Origin: JAUIIK01 sp041390865 | GTDB lineage: Bacteria > Chloroflexota > Chloroflexia > Thermomicrobiales > CFX8 | Length of the DNA stretch: 64,000 nt | NCBI GenBank assembly: GCA_041390865.1 | Contig: JAWKPC010000023.1 | Coordinates: 6,841-70,840, forward strand | Reading direction: 5' to 3' | Part shown: one piece after another, positions 35,951 through 45,083 of the stretch | Layout: every line of letters starts with the position of its first letter | How positions within the stretch are numbered: position 1 is the stretch's first letter | Notes under the pieces: model-generated | The model's input: the letters and a program-made list of their open reading frames with translations, nothing else | The model's database searches: none | What the model was told of the DNA's origin: nothing | Made by a program: the position numbers and the translations under genes

Positions 35951-37327
35951 ATGCCGGACAGACAGAGACTCGTAGTAATTGGCGGCGACGCCGCCGGCAT
36001 GAGCGCGGCATCCCAGGTCCGACGTCGCCGTCCCGATTGGCAGATCACCGTCTTCGAGCGTGGGGACTTCACCTCCTACTCTGCCTGAGGAATGCCCTAT
36101 TACATCGGCGGTCTGGTCGATGATGCGGACTCCTTGATCGCTCGCTCGCCGGAAGCATTTCGCGAGCAGGGCATTGACGTGCGAACCCGGCATGAGGTCG
36201 AGGAGATCGATGCCGAGCGCCGGACAGTGCTGGTTCGCGATCTCGGTACCAGGGAACGCTCGACGGAGCCCTACGACAACCTCGTCATCGCGACGGGAGC
36301 CGAGCCGGCGGTTCCGGACCTGCCGGGAATCCAGGCCGGGGGCATCTTCAAGATGTCCTGGATGCACGACATGCTGGCGCTCGACCAGTACCTGGTCGAG
36401 CATCAGTGCCGCCGGGCGGTCATCGTGGGTGGCGGCTACATCGGGATTGAGATGGCCGAAGCGCTACTGCTTCGGGAACTTGAGACGACCCTCATACATA
36501 GCCGCCGGGCCGTGATGCCGTCACTCGATGAGGATCTCGGGTTGCTCATCAACGGCACTCTGACAGATGAAGGGGTCAACCTGATCACCAGCCAGCGCGC
36601 TGTAGGTTTCGAGGCCCGGGATGGCCGGGTAACCGCCGTCCGGACGGAGGAAGCCTCTTATCCGGCTGACATCGTCATCCTGTGCCTCGGCACCCGCCCG
36701 CGCTCCGATCTCGCCTCGGCGGCCGGTGTCCCGGTTGGCCCGAGCGGGGGCATCATCGTCAATGACCGGATGATGACGGCGAAGGACGGCATCTGTGCCG
36801 CCGGCGACTGCACCGAGATGCGCCATCTCGTCACCGGGGAGCAGGTCAGCGTCGCGCTCGGGACAATAGCGAATAAGCAGGGGCGTATCTGTGGAATAAA
36901 TCTCGCCGGCGGCGATGCATCGTTCCCGGGAATACTCGGAACCGCGATCACCCGGTTCTGTGACCTGGAGATCGCCCGCACCGGCCTCAACGAACGGCAA
37001 CTCATACGCAGAAACATTGACTACGTTGCGGGTAAGATCGAGAGTTCCACCAGATCCGGCTATTTCCCGGGTAGCTCCTCCATCACCGTGAAGGTCACGG
37101 CAGAGCGTGAGACCGGCAAGCTCCTGGGCGGCCAGATAGTCGGCGGCCCGGGAGCCGGCAAGCGAATCGACACGCTGGCGACCGCTCTATTCTCCGGATT
37201 GACGCTTACGGATCTCGAATATCTGGACCTGAGCTACGCGCCGCCGTTCTCACCGGTCTGGGATCCGGTGCAGATCGCCGCCCGGATCGGGGCCCGGCAG
37301 GTAGGCTCGCCGAAAACGGCGATCTAG
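35951..37327 (+). CDS. CoA-disulfide-reductase-like flavoprotein; in-frame TGA at the catalytic Cys (possible Sec46)
   Basis: ATG at 35951 after GAGGAACTCAGG. With the TGA read through, the protein has 458 residues. The N-terminal FAD motif is LVVIGGDAAGMSAASQVRRR; then comes TSYSA-(TGA)-GMPYYIGGLVDD; then the NAD(P)H motif RAVIVGGGYIGIEMAEALLL; then GICAAGDCTEM and a C-terminal dimerisation domain. In CoA-disulfide reductases and NADH oxidases of this family the residue before G-[LM]-PY is the redox-active Cys (Cys43 in the S. aureus enzyme). Here that codon (36086-36088) is TGA, one base from TGC/TGT. No other stop or frameshift occurs. Selenocysteine is the chemically natural reading; a nonsense mutation or base error is the alternative. 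Confidence 0.85.
36089..36122 (+). promoter_or_regulatory. Candidate bacterial SECIS hairpin downstream of the TGA
   Basis: Bases 36103-36109 (CAUCGGC) pair with 36116-36122 (GUCGAUG): seven pairs with one G-U. The loop GGUCUG at 36110-36115 begins 21 nt after the TGA. Bacterial SECIS elements have a short upper stem and a small loop with an early G, roughly 16-37 nt after UGA. The E. coli fdhF loop also contains GGUCU. The same bases encode the conserved Y-I-G-G-L-V-D segment, so the structure could be partly coincidental. Confidence 0.5.
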
Positions 37328-37468
37328 CGAGAAGGCCGCTGAGCCGCTCCATCTCCTCGCGCCGGGCATAGCGAATCGTCGATTCAGGATAACGCGTGGT
37401 GAAATCCTACGAGCTCGTGCGTGGCATACACAGTATCGCGAGGACTCGCCCATCCATGTCGGGCGTCG

Positions 37469-38170
37469 CTAGCCTGATTCCGGGTCTCCGTTCTGCTCTC
37501 GGGACATCTCGTCAAAAAGGTTACTCCAGTACTCGAGCATCCGTTCGGCGTCGTCAACGAGATCGGGCTGGGCCTCCCGTATCCGGTCGATCATCTCGTT
37601 CACGTCGTCGACCGAAGCGCCTGCAGCCCTGGCCAGACGGCTCGCTTCGGTCGCGGTCGACCGCGCTTGATCAGACAGATCTGCTGGATTGACGCCCAGA
37701 GCATCGAGCATGCGGCTGAAGAGCTCCCGCGTCTGATTGCGCTCTTCGGTCTCGGCACGCCAGCGTTCCTCTTCCGTCGTATCTTCCGACACAAGAAGAT
37801 CGGTATCCTGCGGTTGAATCTCCGGCATATCGACGTCAGCTTCCGTCTCGGAGGGCGGCGTGCCGACCGGGATGATCGCGAAGCTGGCAGCGGCTCCAGC
37901 GCCAGTCGTCCACTGATGCCGGACAACCAGACCTGCGTCGAGCAGCGTGTCGATCGAGAGCTGCGCGTTGTAGGTTGAGATACCGCAGGCGCTGGCGACG
38001 CTCAAAACGTCGGGCCACCGCGTATCGCCTTCGGCAGTGAGCGAGATGAGGAAGCAGTACACGGCCCAGGCTGCCGGTCCTACCGTCGGAATGTAAGCAA
38101 TCGCCGCCTTTTCCACCTGAAAGGTTGGGCGCTGGCGTACGTCATGAAGACGGTCGCCGGTTCCACTCAT
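37469..38170 (-). CDS. Orphan winged-helix/HTH protein
   Basis: 233 residues; ATG at 38170 after AAAGGAAACC. The N-terminal 90 residues (GPAAWAVYCFLISLTAEGDT, then VLSVASACGISTYNAQLSID and LLDAGLVVRHQW) look like a winged helix in which each helper helix leads to a recognition helix, as in replication-initiator or MarR-like DNA-binding domains. The rest is acidic and helical (EEERWRAETEERNQTRELFS) and may mediate oligomerisation. No family is recognised with certainty. It is convergent with the flavoprotein gene and divergent from the PLP enzyme. Confidence 0.7.
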   Translation of the reverse strand: MSGTGDRLHDVRQRPTFQVEKAAIAYIPTVGPAAWAVYCFLISLTAEGDTRWPDVLSVASACGISTYNAQLSIDTLLDAGLVVRHQWTTGAGAAASFAIIPVGTPPSETEADVDMPEIQPQDTDLLVSEDTTEEERWRAETEERNQTRELFSRMLDALGVNPADLSDQARSTATEASRLARAAGASVDDVNEMIDRIREAQPDLVDDAERMLEYWSNLFDEMSREQNGDPESG

Positions 38171-38362
38171 TTGCTGGTTTCCTTTTCAGCAATCGATTGG
38201 CGCAATTCTTGCCAGCGCCCCTGACCTTGTTGCCCTTCCCCAAGTACCAGCGTACCGGTCCCGTAGGACTGATGGGAGATACCGGGGTACGATCTCGCAC
38301 AGACATAGGTATCGGGAGCATGGGACGATTTGCTATCGTCGTGCAAAGAAAGCAGTAAGAAT

Positions 38363-39478
38363 ATGGTAATGGTCGAGCGCGAACGATTCATCGGTGCCCA
38401 CGATGGGCAGTCCTATCTCTTTACCGCCGCCGAGGGCCTCGTCCCGCGCACGGTAAACGAGGCGACGAAGCGCTACTACGAACACAAGACGGACCCGGTT
38501 GCCGGCCGTACTCACCACGCCGAAGTCGGCGCTGAGCTGCGCGGCCGTCTCGCGCGGCTCCACGGCGGAGAACCTGGCGACATCGCCCTGCTTGGAAACG
38601 CTTCCCAGGGGATCAGCGCCATCTACGCGCTGATCGACTGGCGGCCCGGGGACAACATCGTCCTCGTCACCAGTGAACTGGAGTTCCCCTCGGTCGGCCT
38701 GCCGGCACTCAAGCGCGTCGCGATGGGAGAGGTCGAAGTTCGTATCGTCGAGCACTCGAACTGGGTCATCGAACCGGAGGCTGTGATCGATGCCGTCGAC
38801 GAACGATCCCGGCTCGTGTTCGCATCGCACGTCAGCTATCGGACCGGTTTTCGGTTGGATATCGAAGCGATCGGCGATCAGCTAGAGGGCAGCGGAACGA
38901 TATTTGCCGTCGACGCTACCCAGTCTCTCGGCGCGTTGCCGGTTCCTGCCTCGTCCTGCGACTTCGTCGTTTCGACGTCCGGTAAGTGGATGCTCGGTCC
39001 CTACGGCGTCGGTCCACTCTACTGGAATCGGGACCGCCTTCCGGACGTCGAACCCGCCGATATCGGCTGGTACAGCGTCATCGACGATCTGGCCCAGCCC
39101 TACGAACTGAAACCCGATGCGGGGCGCTTTGAGGTCGGCAGCCTCGACTGGCCGGCGATCTACGCGCTCAACGAGGGTCTCAAGGTCATCGAAGAAGTCG
39201 GTGTCGAAAACATCGAACGCCACGTCACGAAGCTGGCCGGAGACCTGCTCGATCAGCTGCGGGAGTTCGATCTGGACGTCATAACCTCTCCGGATCCTGT
39301 CCACCGCTCCGGCATCGTGAGCTGGCGGGATGCCGACCCCGCGGCGGCCGCATCCCGGCTCGCAGAGCATGGGGTATTCGTGACCGGAAGCTCCGGCCGG
39401 ATTCGCTCCGCATTTCACCTCTACAATGACGAATCCGACGTTGAACGGCTGGTCGGCGCGTTGAGCGACATCCTGTAG
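38363..39478 (+). CDS. Class V aminotransferase / cysteine-desulfurase-like PLP enzyme
   Basis: About 371 residues from the ATG at 38363; an ATG at 38369 is also possible, and the open frame extends to 38330. Fold-type I PLP features: GNASQGISAIYALIDWRPGD (phosphate-binding loop), FASHVSYRTGFRLDIEAIGD, FAVDATQSLGALPV with the Asp that contacts the pyridine N, and the Schiff-base Lys in VVSTSGKWMLGPYGVG. No Cys lies in the position used by NifS-type desulfurases, so an aminotransferase or epimerase-like lyase role is more likely. The NHL gene follows after about 75 bp. Confidence 0.85.
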   Translation: MVMVERERFIGAHDGQSYLFTAAEGLVPRTVNEATKRYYEHKTDPVAGRTHHAEVGAELRGRLARLHGGEPGDIALLGNASQGISAIYALIDWRPGDNIVLVTSELEFPSVGLPALKRVAMGEVEVRIVEHSNWVIEPEAVIDAVDERSRLVFASHVSYRTGFRLDIEAIGDQLEGSGTIFAVDATQSLGALPVPASSCDFVVSTSGKWMLGPYGVGPLYWNRDRLPDVEPADIGWYSVIDDLAQPYELKPDAGRFEVGSLDWPAIYALNEGLKVIEEVGVENIERHVTKLAGDLLDQLREFDLDVITSPDPVHRSGIVSWRDADPAAAASRLAEHGVFVTGSSGRIRSAFHLYNDESDVERLVGALSDIL

Positions 39479-39554
39479 ATTGTCATCCGCGCTTCCGCAT
39501 TCCGCGTATACACTAGTGATGTAGATCGGGATCGAACGGCCGAAGGGAAACGAG

Positions 39555-41606
39555 TTGCTGGCCAACGGGGACTCGCGAAAACTCAGTGTGACGGTCGTTG
39601 CCGTCCTGTTCGCGATCGCGATGTTCGGCGGCGTCTTTACCGGCGGGGCCGCGTTCCTGGCGGTGAACGTCATCACCTCTGATGACGATCCTGATCCGAC
39701 CTCCCCCGCCGTCGCGGCAGGTACGGCAACGGCTACACAGGAGGCTGACAGCTCGCCGACCCCGAGCACAGCGCTCGCCACGCCCTCCGGATCGACACCA
39801 ACCACCACAGATGCCGCGCCGACACCGACGTTCTCGGCAAGCGTCGCACCGACCGCCACCTTGCCTCAACTCCAGCCCACCCCAACGGCCACGCCGACGC
39901 CGACCGGCCTCGTGCTCGTGGCCGACACCGCCGAAGACGTTGTCCGCGCGTTCGCCGATGACGGATCGCTGGCCTATACGATCGGCGAGACGAATGCGAA
40001 CGGAGCCGCGTTCCACACTGGCTCCGGAGTAGGATCCGGCCCGAACGATGAGATATTCGTGGCCGACACGAGCGGCGCCAGAATTGTCCATATGGCGGCC
40101 GATGGGACACTGATCAACGTCTGGGGCGAACGCGGTTCCGGCCCCGGCCAGTTCAGCCAGCCCTGGGATGTCACCGCCGACGAACTCGGCAACGTCTACG
40201 TCGTCGATCGCGGCAACCATCGCGTCCAGAAGTTCGATTCCGGCGGCGGCTACCTGACCGAATGGGGCTCTCAAGGTTCGGGGGAAGACGAATTCCTGAA
40301 TCCAACATTCATCGTCGCGGACGAGGGGTACCTCTATGTTAGCGACACCGGCAATGATCGCATCATGCAGTTCGACTATGACGGCGTGCTCCTGCAAATC
40401 TGGGACGGAACCGGCACGGCCGCAGGACCGTTGAACAACCCGGGAGGCGTCGGCATCGACCCCGACAACAACTTTTACGTCGCCGACACCAGTAACGACC
40501 GGATTGTCAAAGTCACTCGCAACGGCACATTCCTCTGGGAGAGCGGCAGCGAGGGCAGCGGAGACGGCCAGCTCGATGCGCCGACGAGCCTGTCAATCGA
40601 TAGCGATGCCCTTCTGTACATTGCCGACACCGGCAACAACCGCATCGCGAAGTGGTATTTCGAAGGCAACCAGCTCGCTGTCTGGTCTTCGATAGAGGGC
40701 AGCGAATCGCAGATCGTCGAACCGCACGACGTCACCGTCAACTGGAGCAAGGATCAGTTCATCGTTACACAGAACTCGGTCGCCACATTGACCGTCGCGA
40801 CGATCGAAGGTCTGTTCCAGACTGAGATCTACAGCAGTCTTCTCCAGGACGGTGGTCTGGCTAGCCCGTTCTTCATGGCCGTCGATGGGAACGGCGACGT
40901 CTGGATTGCCGATAGCGGCAACAATCGCATCCAGAAGTTCAGCCGGGACGGTCAGTTTCTCAGCGGTATTGGATGGTTCGGAACCGACCCCGGTCAATTC
41001 CAACTTCCACTCGGGCTCGCCATTGCCGCTGACGGCTCGATCTACGTCGTCGACAGCCACAACCATCGCGTCCAGCAGTTCTCCGCCGATGGCCAGTTCA
41101 TGCGTCAGTTCGGGGCGGAGGGGAATGGGGAGGCACAGTTCTTCCGCCCGCAAGGCATCGCGATCGCCGGCGACGGTACTCTACTCGTGACCGACACCGA
41201 CAATCACCGCATCCAGCGCTTTACGCCGGAAGGCGACTACATCGCTACCTGGGGTACGGCCGACCCAAGCGACGCACCAGGAGATTTCCGCCGGCCGGTC
41301 GGAATCCTCGTCGTCGGAGACGCCGTCTATGTCACCGATCAGGGCAACAATCGCGTCCAGGTGCTCGACATCGACGGCAACGTCCTGAACACCTGGGGAG
41401 AGAAGGGCGAGGCCGACGGGCAGTTCAACGCCCCGACCGGCATCGCACAGGACAATGACGGCTACATCCAGATCGTTGACATCCTGAACCGGCGGGTGCA
41501 GGTGTTCACGCTGGAAGGCGCCCACATCAGGACATGGAACGGCTCCGGAACGGCAGCCGGCCCGTTCACGATGCCCGTCGCCGTCACCGTCTTCCCGCGG
41601 GAATAG
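39555..41606 (+). CDS. Membrane-anchored NHL-repeat double beta-propeller protein 1
   Basis: 683 residues from a TTG at 39555 preceded by GAAGGGAAACGAG. One hydrophobic helix (about 12-40) anchors it with the rest outside. A Thr/Pro/Ser-rich linker (about 45-120) follows, then twelve NHL repeats of about 45 residues such as NVYVVDRGNHRVQKFDSGGG and AVYVTDQGNNRVQVLDIDGN. Twelve repeats fit two six-bladed propellers. NHL propellers bind proteins, RNA or sugars, or act as enzymes such as PAL lyases; no catalytic residues stand out here. The next gene encodes a close paralogue with the same layout 9 nt downstream. Confidence 0.88.
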   Translation: MLANGDSRKLSVTVVAVLFAIAMFGGVFTGGAAFLAVNVITSDDDPDPTSPAVAAGTATATQEADSSPTPSTALATPSGSTPTTTDAAPTPTFSASVAPTATLPQLQPTPTATPTPTGLVLVADTAEDVVRAFADDGSLAYTIGETNANGAAFHTGSGVGSGPNDEIFVADTSGARIVHMAADGTLINVWGERGSGPGQFSQPWDVTADELGNVYVVDRGNHRVQKFDSGGGYLTEWGSQGSGEDEFLNPTFIVADEGYLYVSDTGNDRIMQFDYDGVLLQIWDGTGTAAGPLNNPGGVGIDPDNNFYVADTSNDRIVKVTRNGTFLWESGSEGSGDGQLDAPTSLSIDSDALLYIADTGNNRIAKWYFEGNQLAVWSSIEGSESQIVEPHDVTVNWSKDQFIVTQNSVATLTVATIEGLFQTEIYSSLLQDGGLASPFFMAVDGNGDVWIADSGNNRIQKFSRDGQFLSGIGWFGTDPGQFQLPLGLAIAADGSIYVVDSHNHRVQQFSADGQFMRQFGAEGNGEAQFFRPQGIAIAGDGTLLVTDTDNHRIQRFTPEGDYIATWGTADPSDAPGDFRRPVGILVVGDAVYVTDQGNNRVQVLDIDGNVLNTWGEKGEADGQFNAPTGIAQDNDGYIQIVDILNRRVQVFTLEGAHIRTWNGSGTAAGPFTMPVAVTVFPRE

Positions 41607-41615
41607 GACAGCATT

Positions 41616-43671
41616 TTGGGGAACTGGCTCCGCTCGCTTCCGCGTCTCGTCCTGCTCATGATCGGCGCGTTCGTCACGATGCTCCTGGTTGGCGCCATCC
41701 TGGGCCTGCTGCTTGCGCTCGGGATCAACTCACTCGAAAGCGACGACTCCGACCCGACAGCGACGTCCGCTCCGACGCTGGAGAGCCGTCAGGGCACGCC
41801 TACAACCCCTCCCACACGTCAGATCGAGCCGGCTCCGAGCTCCACTTCAGTCGACCAATCGACACCGGTCGAGACTCCAACCGCTGTAACGACGAGTCCA
41901 ACCACCGTCCCGATAACGGGATCTCCAACCATCGAGCCGAAGCCGACCGCGACAGCGGTTCCAACGCTGGAGATCCCCAGCGGCAGCGTCTATATCGCCG
42001 ATCTGACGGCACGCACGGTGACGGCGCTCGCGCCGGACGGCACGGAGCTGGTGACCTGGGGCGAGTCGGGTCCGGCCGCCGCCTTTGACGTACCGGCGCG
42101 GATCGCCGCGGCGCCGGACGGTTCGGTCTACCTGTCGGTCTTCGAGGAGCACACCATTTATCACGTCGGACGGGAAGGGAACCTCCTCCAGCAATGGGGG
42201 ACGTTCGGCGAGGGCCCCGGGGAGTTCCGTTGGCCCGAAGGAATCGCTGTCGATGCCCAGAGTAACCTGTACGTCGCGGACGCCGGAAACAACCGGATAC
42301 AGAAGTTCGGACCCACCGGCGACTATCTCTACGAATGGGGACTGACCGGCAGCGATGCCGGCAGATTCGACCGGCCGGTCGCGATCGCCGCGAAGGACAA
42401 CAACATCTACGTTGCCGAGGCGGGGAACAATCGAATCCAGTGGTTCGACGGGTTCGGGACGGTTAATGGCGAATGGAACGGCGGGGAAAGCGGAACGACC
42501 TTTGACAACCCGTCGGGACTCGCGATCGACGCGGCAGGCAATGTCTACGTTGCCGATACCGGAAACGACCGCGTCTTGAAGTTCACCCGGGATGGCCGGT
42601 TGATCCTCGAATGGGGAGCCAGCGGATCGGCCGCCGGGGAGTTCGGCGCGCCCTATGGTCTGGCCGTTGCCGGCGACGACAGCATCTCCGTCGCCGATAG
42701 CGGAAACGACCGGGTGCAGAAGTTCGACTTCGATGGCAATCACCAGTTCTCCACCGGTTCGAGCGGCACCGGCGATGGGCAGTTTACGGTCGTAAAGGAC
42801 CTGGCCTTCGCCAGCGACGGAGTCATTCTGGCGATCGACCAGACGCTGCCCCGTATCCAGCGCATCGCGACCAACGGCAGCTTCGGCGGAACGCTCTGGT
42901 CAGCCGGCAGCGAGCTGGGCGCGTTCGGCCGCCCCTGGGGCGTAGCCGTGGCGGGCGATGGAACCGTTTACGTTAGCGACCCGCTTCACGATCGAGTCCA
43001 GATCTTCGACGAATCCGGAGCATTTCAGACCGTCTGGGGCGGGTTCGGCACCGAACCTGGGCAGTTCGATACGCCGCTCGGGATGGTGATCGATAGCAGC
43101 GGCGCGATTCTTATCGTCGACAGCGAGAATCACCGGATACAGAAGGTGTCGCCCGACGGACAGGTTCTGGCGATCTTCGGCGGTAACGGTCCGGGCGACG
43201 ACGGCCATGGCCGATCCCGGCCAGTTTCACGACCCCCACGGAATCGCTCTCGACAACCAGGGCAATATCTACGTCACCGATACAGCCAACAATCGGGTTC
43301 AGAAGCTAAGTCCGGACGGTACGCCGATCACGACCTGGGGATCGGAGGGTATTGGCACTGGCCAGTTCAGACGACCGGTGGCGATTGCCGTCAACGACGC
43401 GGCCGGCACCGTCTATGTCGGGGACCAGCAGAACCAGCGCATTCAGATGTTCTCGCTCGACGGCGAACATCTCGGCCAGTGGAATAGCCGCGTCACCCTG
43501 ACCGGTCTCGCGATCGACGATCTGGACCGGCTCTTCGTCGCCTATACCGAGGACACCGAAAACAATCTCCAGCAGTTGGACATCGACGGCGACTTCCTGG
43601 TGATCAGGGGTGGCCGCGCATTCGGCGAGCACGACTTTCTGGGACCGGCCGGGGTAGCCCTTCGCCCGTGA
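41616..43671 (+). CDS. Membrane-anchored NHL-repeat double beta-propeller protein 2, one frameshift near 43200
   Basis: TTG start at 41616 after ATAGGACAG. It has the same layout as protein 1: membrane helix VLLMIGAFVTMLLVGAILGL, Thr/Pro/Ser linker, then NHL repeats. Nine repeats precede the end of GQVLAIFGGNGPGDD, where the frame breaks. The next frame continues at MADPGQFHDPHGIALDNQGN with three more repeats to the TGA at 43669. The sum is again twelve repeats and about 684 residues, equal to protein 1. The intact count strongly suggests the break is an artefact or very recent. Function is unknown. Confidence 0.85.
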
Positions 43672-43715
43672 TCTAGAATGGGCAGGTTGCAGCATCGCAA
43701 TGGGAAGGGACGGCC

Positions 43716-44174
43716 GTGAAGATCGAAGCGATTTTCACCGCTCCAGCGGCGAGCGAACCGATGATCCAGCACGAACGGATCCGAGCTATTGCCGGTCAGG
43801 GGCTGGACGGCGATAGGTATACGCTGGGTACCGGTTTCTACAGCGACGGACAAGAGGGCAGGCAGCTGACGCTGATCGAAGCCGAGGATCTCGAGCAGCT
43901 GAACGCCGGAGGCGTGGAGCTCAGCCGCCAGGAATGCCGGCGAAACCTCGTAACGAGTGGCGTCGACTTGCCGCCGCTCATCGGCAAGCGGTTTCGAATC
44001 GGAGACGTCCTCTGCGAAGGCATCAAAATGTGCCCACCCTGCAACCACCTGGAGGATCTCACACGGCCGGGGCCACTAAAAGGACTTGCACGCTCGGGAG
44101 GAATCCGGGCGCATATCCTGTCAGACGGCTTCATCGCCGTAGGGGACGATATCTCGGTCGAATCCAAAACCTGA
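43716..44174 (+). CDS. MOSC-domain protein
   Basis: 152 residues, GTG start at 43716 after GGGAAGGGA. AIAGQGLDGDRYTLGTGFYS, RQLTLIEAEDLEQLN, RRNLVTSGVDLPPLIGKRFR and CPPCNHLEDLTRP are MOSC features; the Cys in KMCPPCNHL corresponds to the conserved Cys thought to bind the sulfur of molybdenum cofactor. MOSC proteins deliver sulfur to Mo enzymes or reduce N-hydroxylated compounds. moaA lies 9 kb away. The aldolase gene follows within 33 bp. Confidence 0.9.
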   Translation: MKIEAIFTAPAASEPMIQHERIRAIAGQGLDGDRYTLGTGFYSDGQEGRQLTLIEAEDLEQLNAGGVELSRQECRRNLVTSGVDLPPLIGKRFRIGDVLCEGIKMCPPCNHLEDLTRPGPLKGLARSGGIRAHILSDGFIAVGDDISVESKT

Positions 44175-44206
44175 GACAACCGGAACTAGAAATTGGAAAG
44201 AATCCC

Positions 44207-45034
44207 ATGCTTGGAAATCACGCGCGAAAACGACTGGCGAACGGTGAGCCGTCGATTGGTACCTGGCTCTCGATTCCTAGCCCGGAGGCGGCTGGCCTTG
44301 TCGCCCGTCTGGGCTTCGACTGGCTGACGGTCGATGCCGAACACAGTCCGGTCGATATTCTCACCCTGGCCCGGATGTTCAGCGCCATCAGCGCTTCCGG
44401 TACCGCCCCGATGGTTCGCATCCCATGGAACACCCCGGAGAACTTCAAGCGAGTCCTAGATGCCGGTGCCTGGGGCATCGTCGTGCCGATGGTTAACAGC
44501 CGCGCCGAAGCGGAACAGGCCGTCGAAGCCACTCGCTATCACCCGCTCGGGCGCCGAAGCGTCGGCGGAAGCGGCCACGCGATGAGCTTCCGCGCCGAAT
44601 CAAGCGACTACTACGCCCGGGCGAACGACGAGATCCTGCTCGTCCTCCAGATCGAGCACGCCGAAGGCGTCGAGAATTGCGAGGAGATTCTCAGCGTTCC
44701 CGGAGTCGACGCTTGTTTTATCGGCCCGAACGACCTCGCCGCGTCGATGGGTCTCGGGATCGGCACGCCGCTGGAGAGCGACGATCCGCATGTCGTCGAA
44801 GCGATCGATTACGTGCTGAAGACCGCCAAGTCGGTCGGTGTCGCGCCCGGCATCCATACCTCCGGCGTCGAAGGCATCAACATGCGCATCGAGCAGGGAT
44901 TCCAGTATCTGGCGCTCGCGTCGGAAGCACGCTACATGCTGGCCTCGCTTGGCGCCGCCCTTCAGGATGTCAACTGGAGCCAGTCGGAGCGGGACTTCGC
45001 CGGTGACTCCGGAGATGAAATCGTCCGCTATTGA
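44207..45034 (+). CDS. HpcH/HpaI-type 2-oxo-diacid aldolase
   Basis: 275 residues from the ATG at 44207, preceded by GGAAAG. LGFDWLTVDAEHSPVD, VPMVNSRAEAEQAVEATRYH, LQIEHAEGVEN (metal-binding Glu) and GVDACFIGPNDLAASMG (metal-binding Asp) are the class II HpcH/HpaI signatures. The enzyme cleaves 4-hydroxy-2-oxo-diacids to pyruvate and an aldehyde with a divalent metal. Length is normal. It sits in a plus-strand run with MOSC and LtrA genes that shows no obvious pathway link. Confidence 0.93.
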   Translation: MLGNHARKRLANGEPSIGTWLSIPSPEAAGLVARLGFDWLTVDAEHSPVDILTLARMFSAISASGTAPMVRIPWNTPENFKRVLDAGAWGIVVPMVNSRAEAEQAVEATRYHPLGRRSVGGSGHAMSFRAESSDYYARANDEILLVLQIEHAEGVENCEEILSVPGVDACFIGPNDLAASMGLGIGTPLESDDPHVVEAIDYVLKTAKSVGVAPGIHTSGVEGINMRIEQGFQYLALASEARYMLASLGAALQDVNWSQSERDFAGDSGDEIVRY

Positions 45035-45083
45035 TCGAGGCGACGAGTTGCGACGAGGGCCAGGCGCAAGGTCAAGCGGCTAG

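Noticed and set aside
41847..42743. 298-codon minus-strand frame
   Set aside because: It is antisense to the NHL repeats of the second propeller protein; its repetitive look is the shadow of those repeats.
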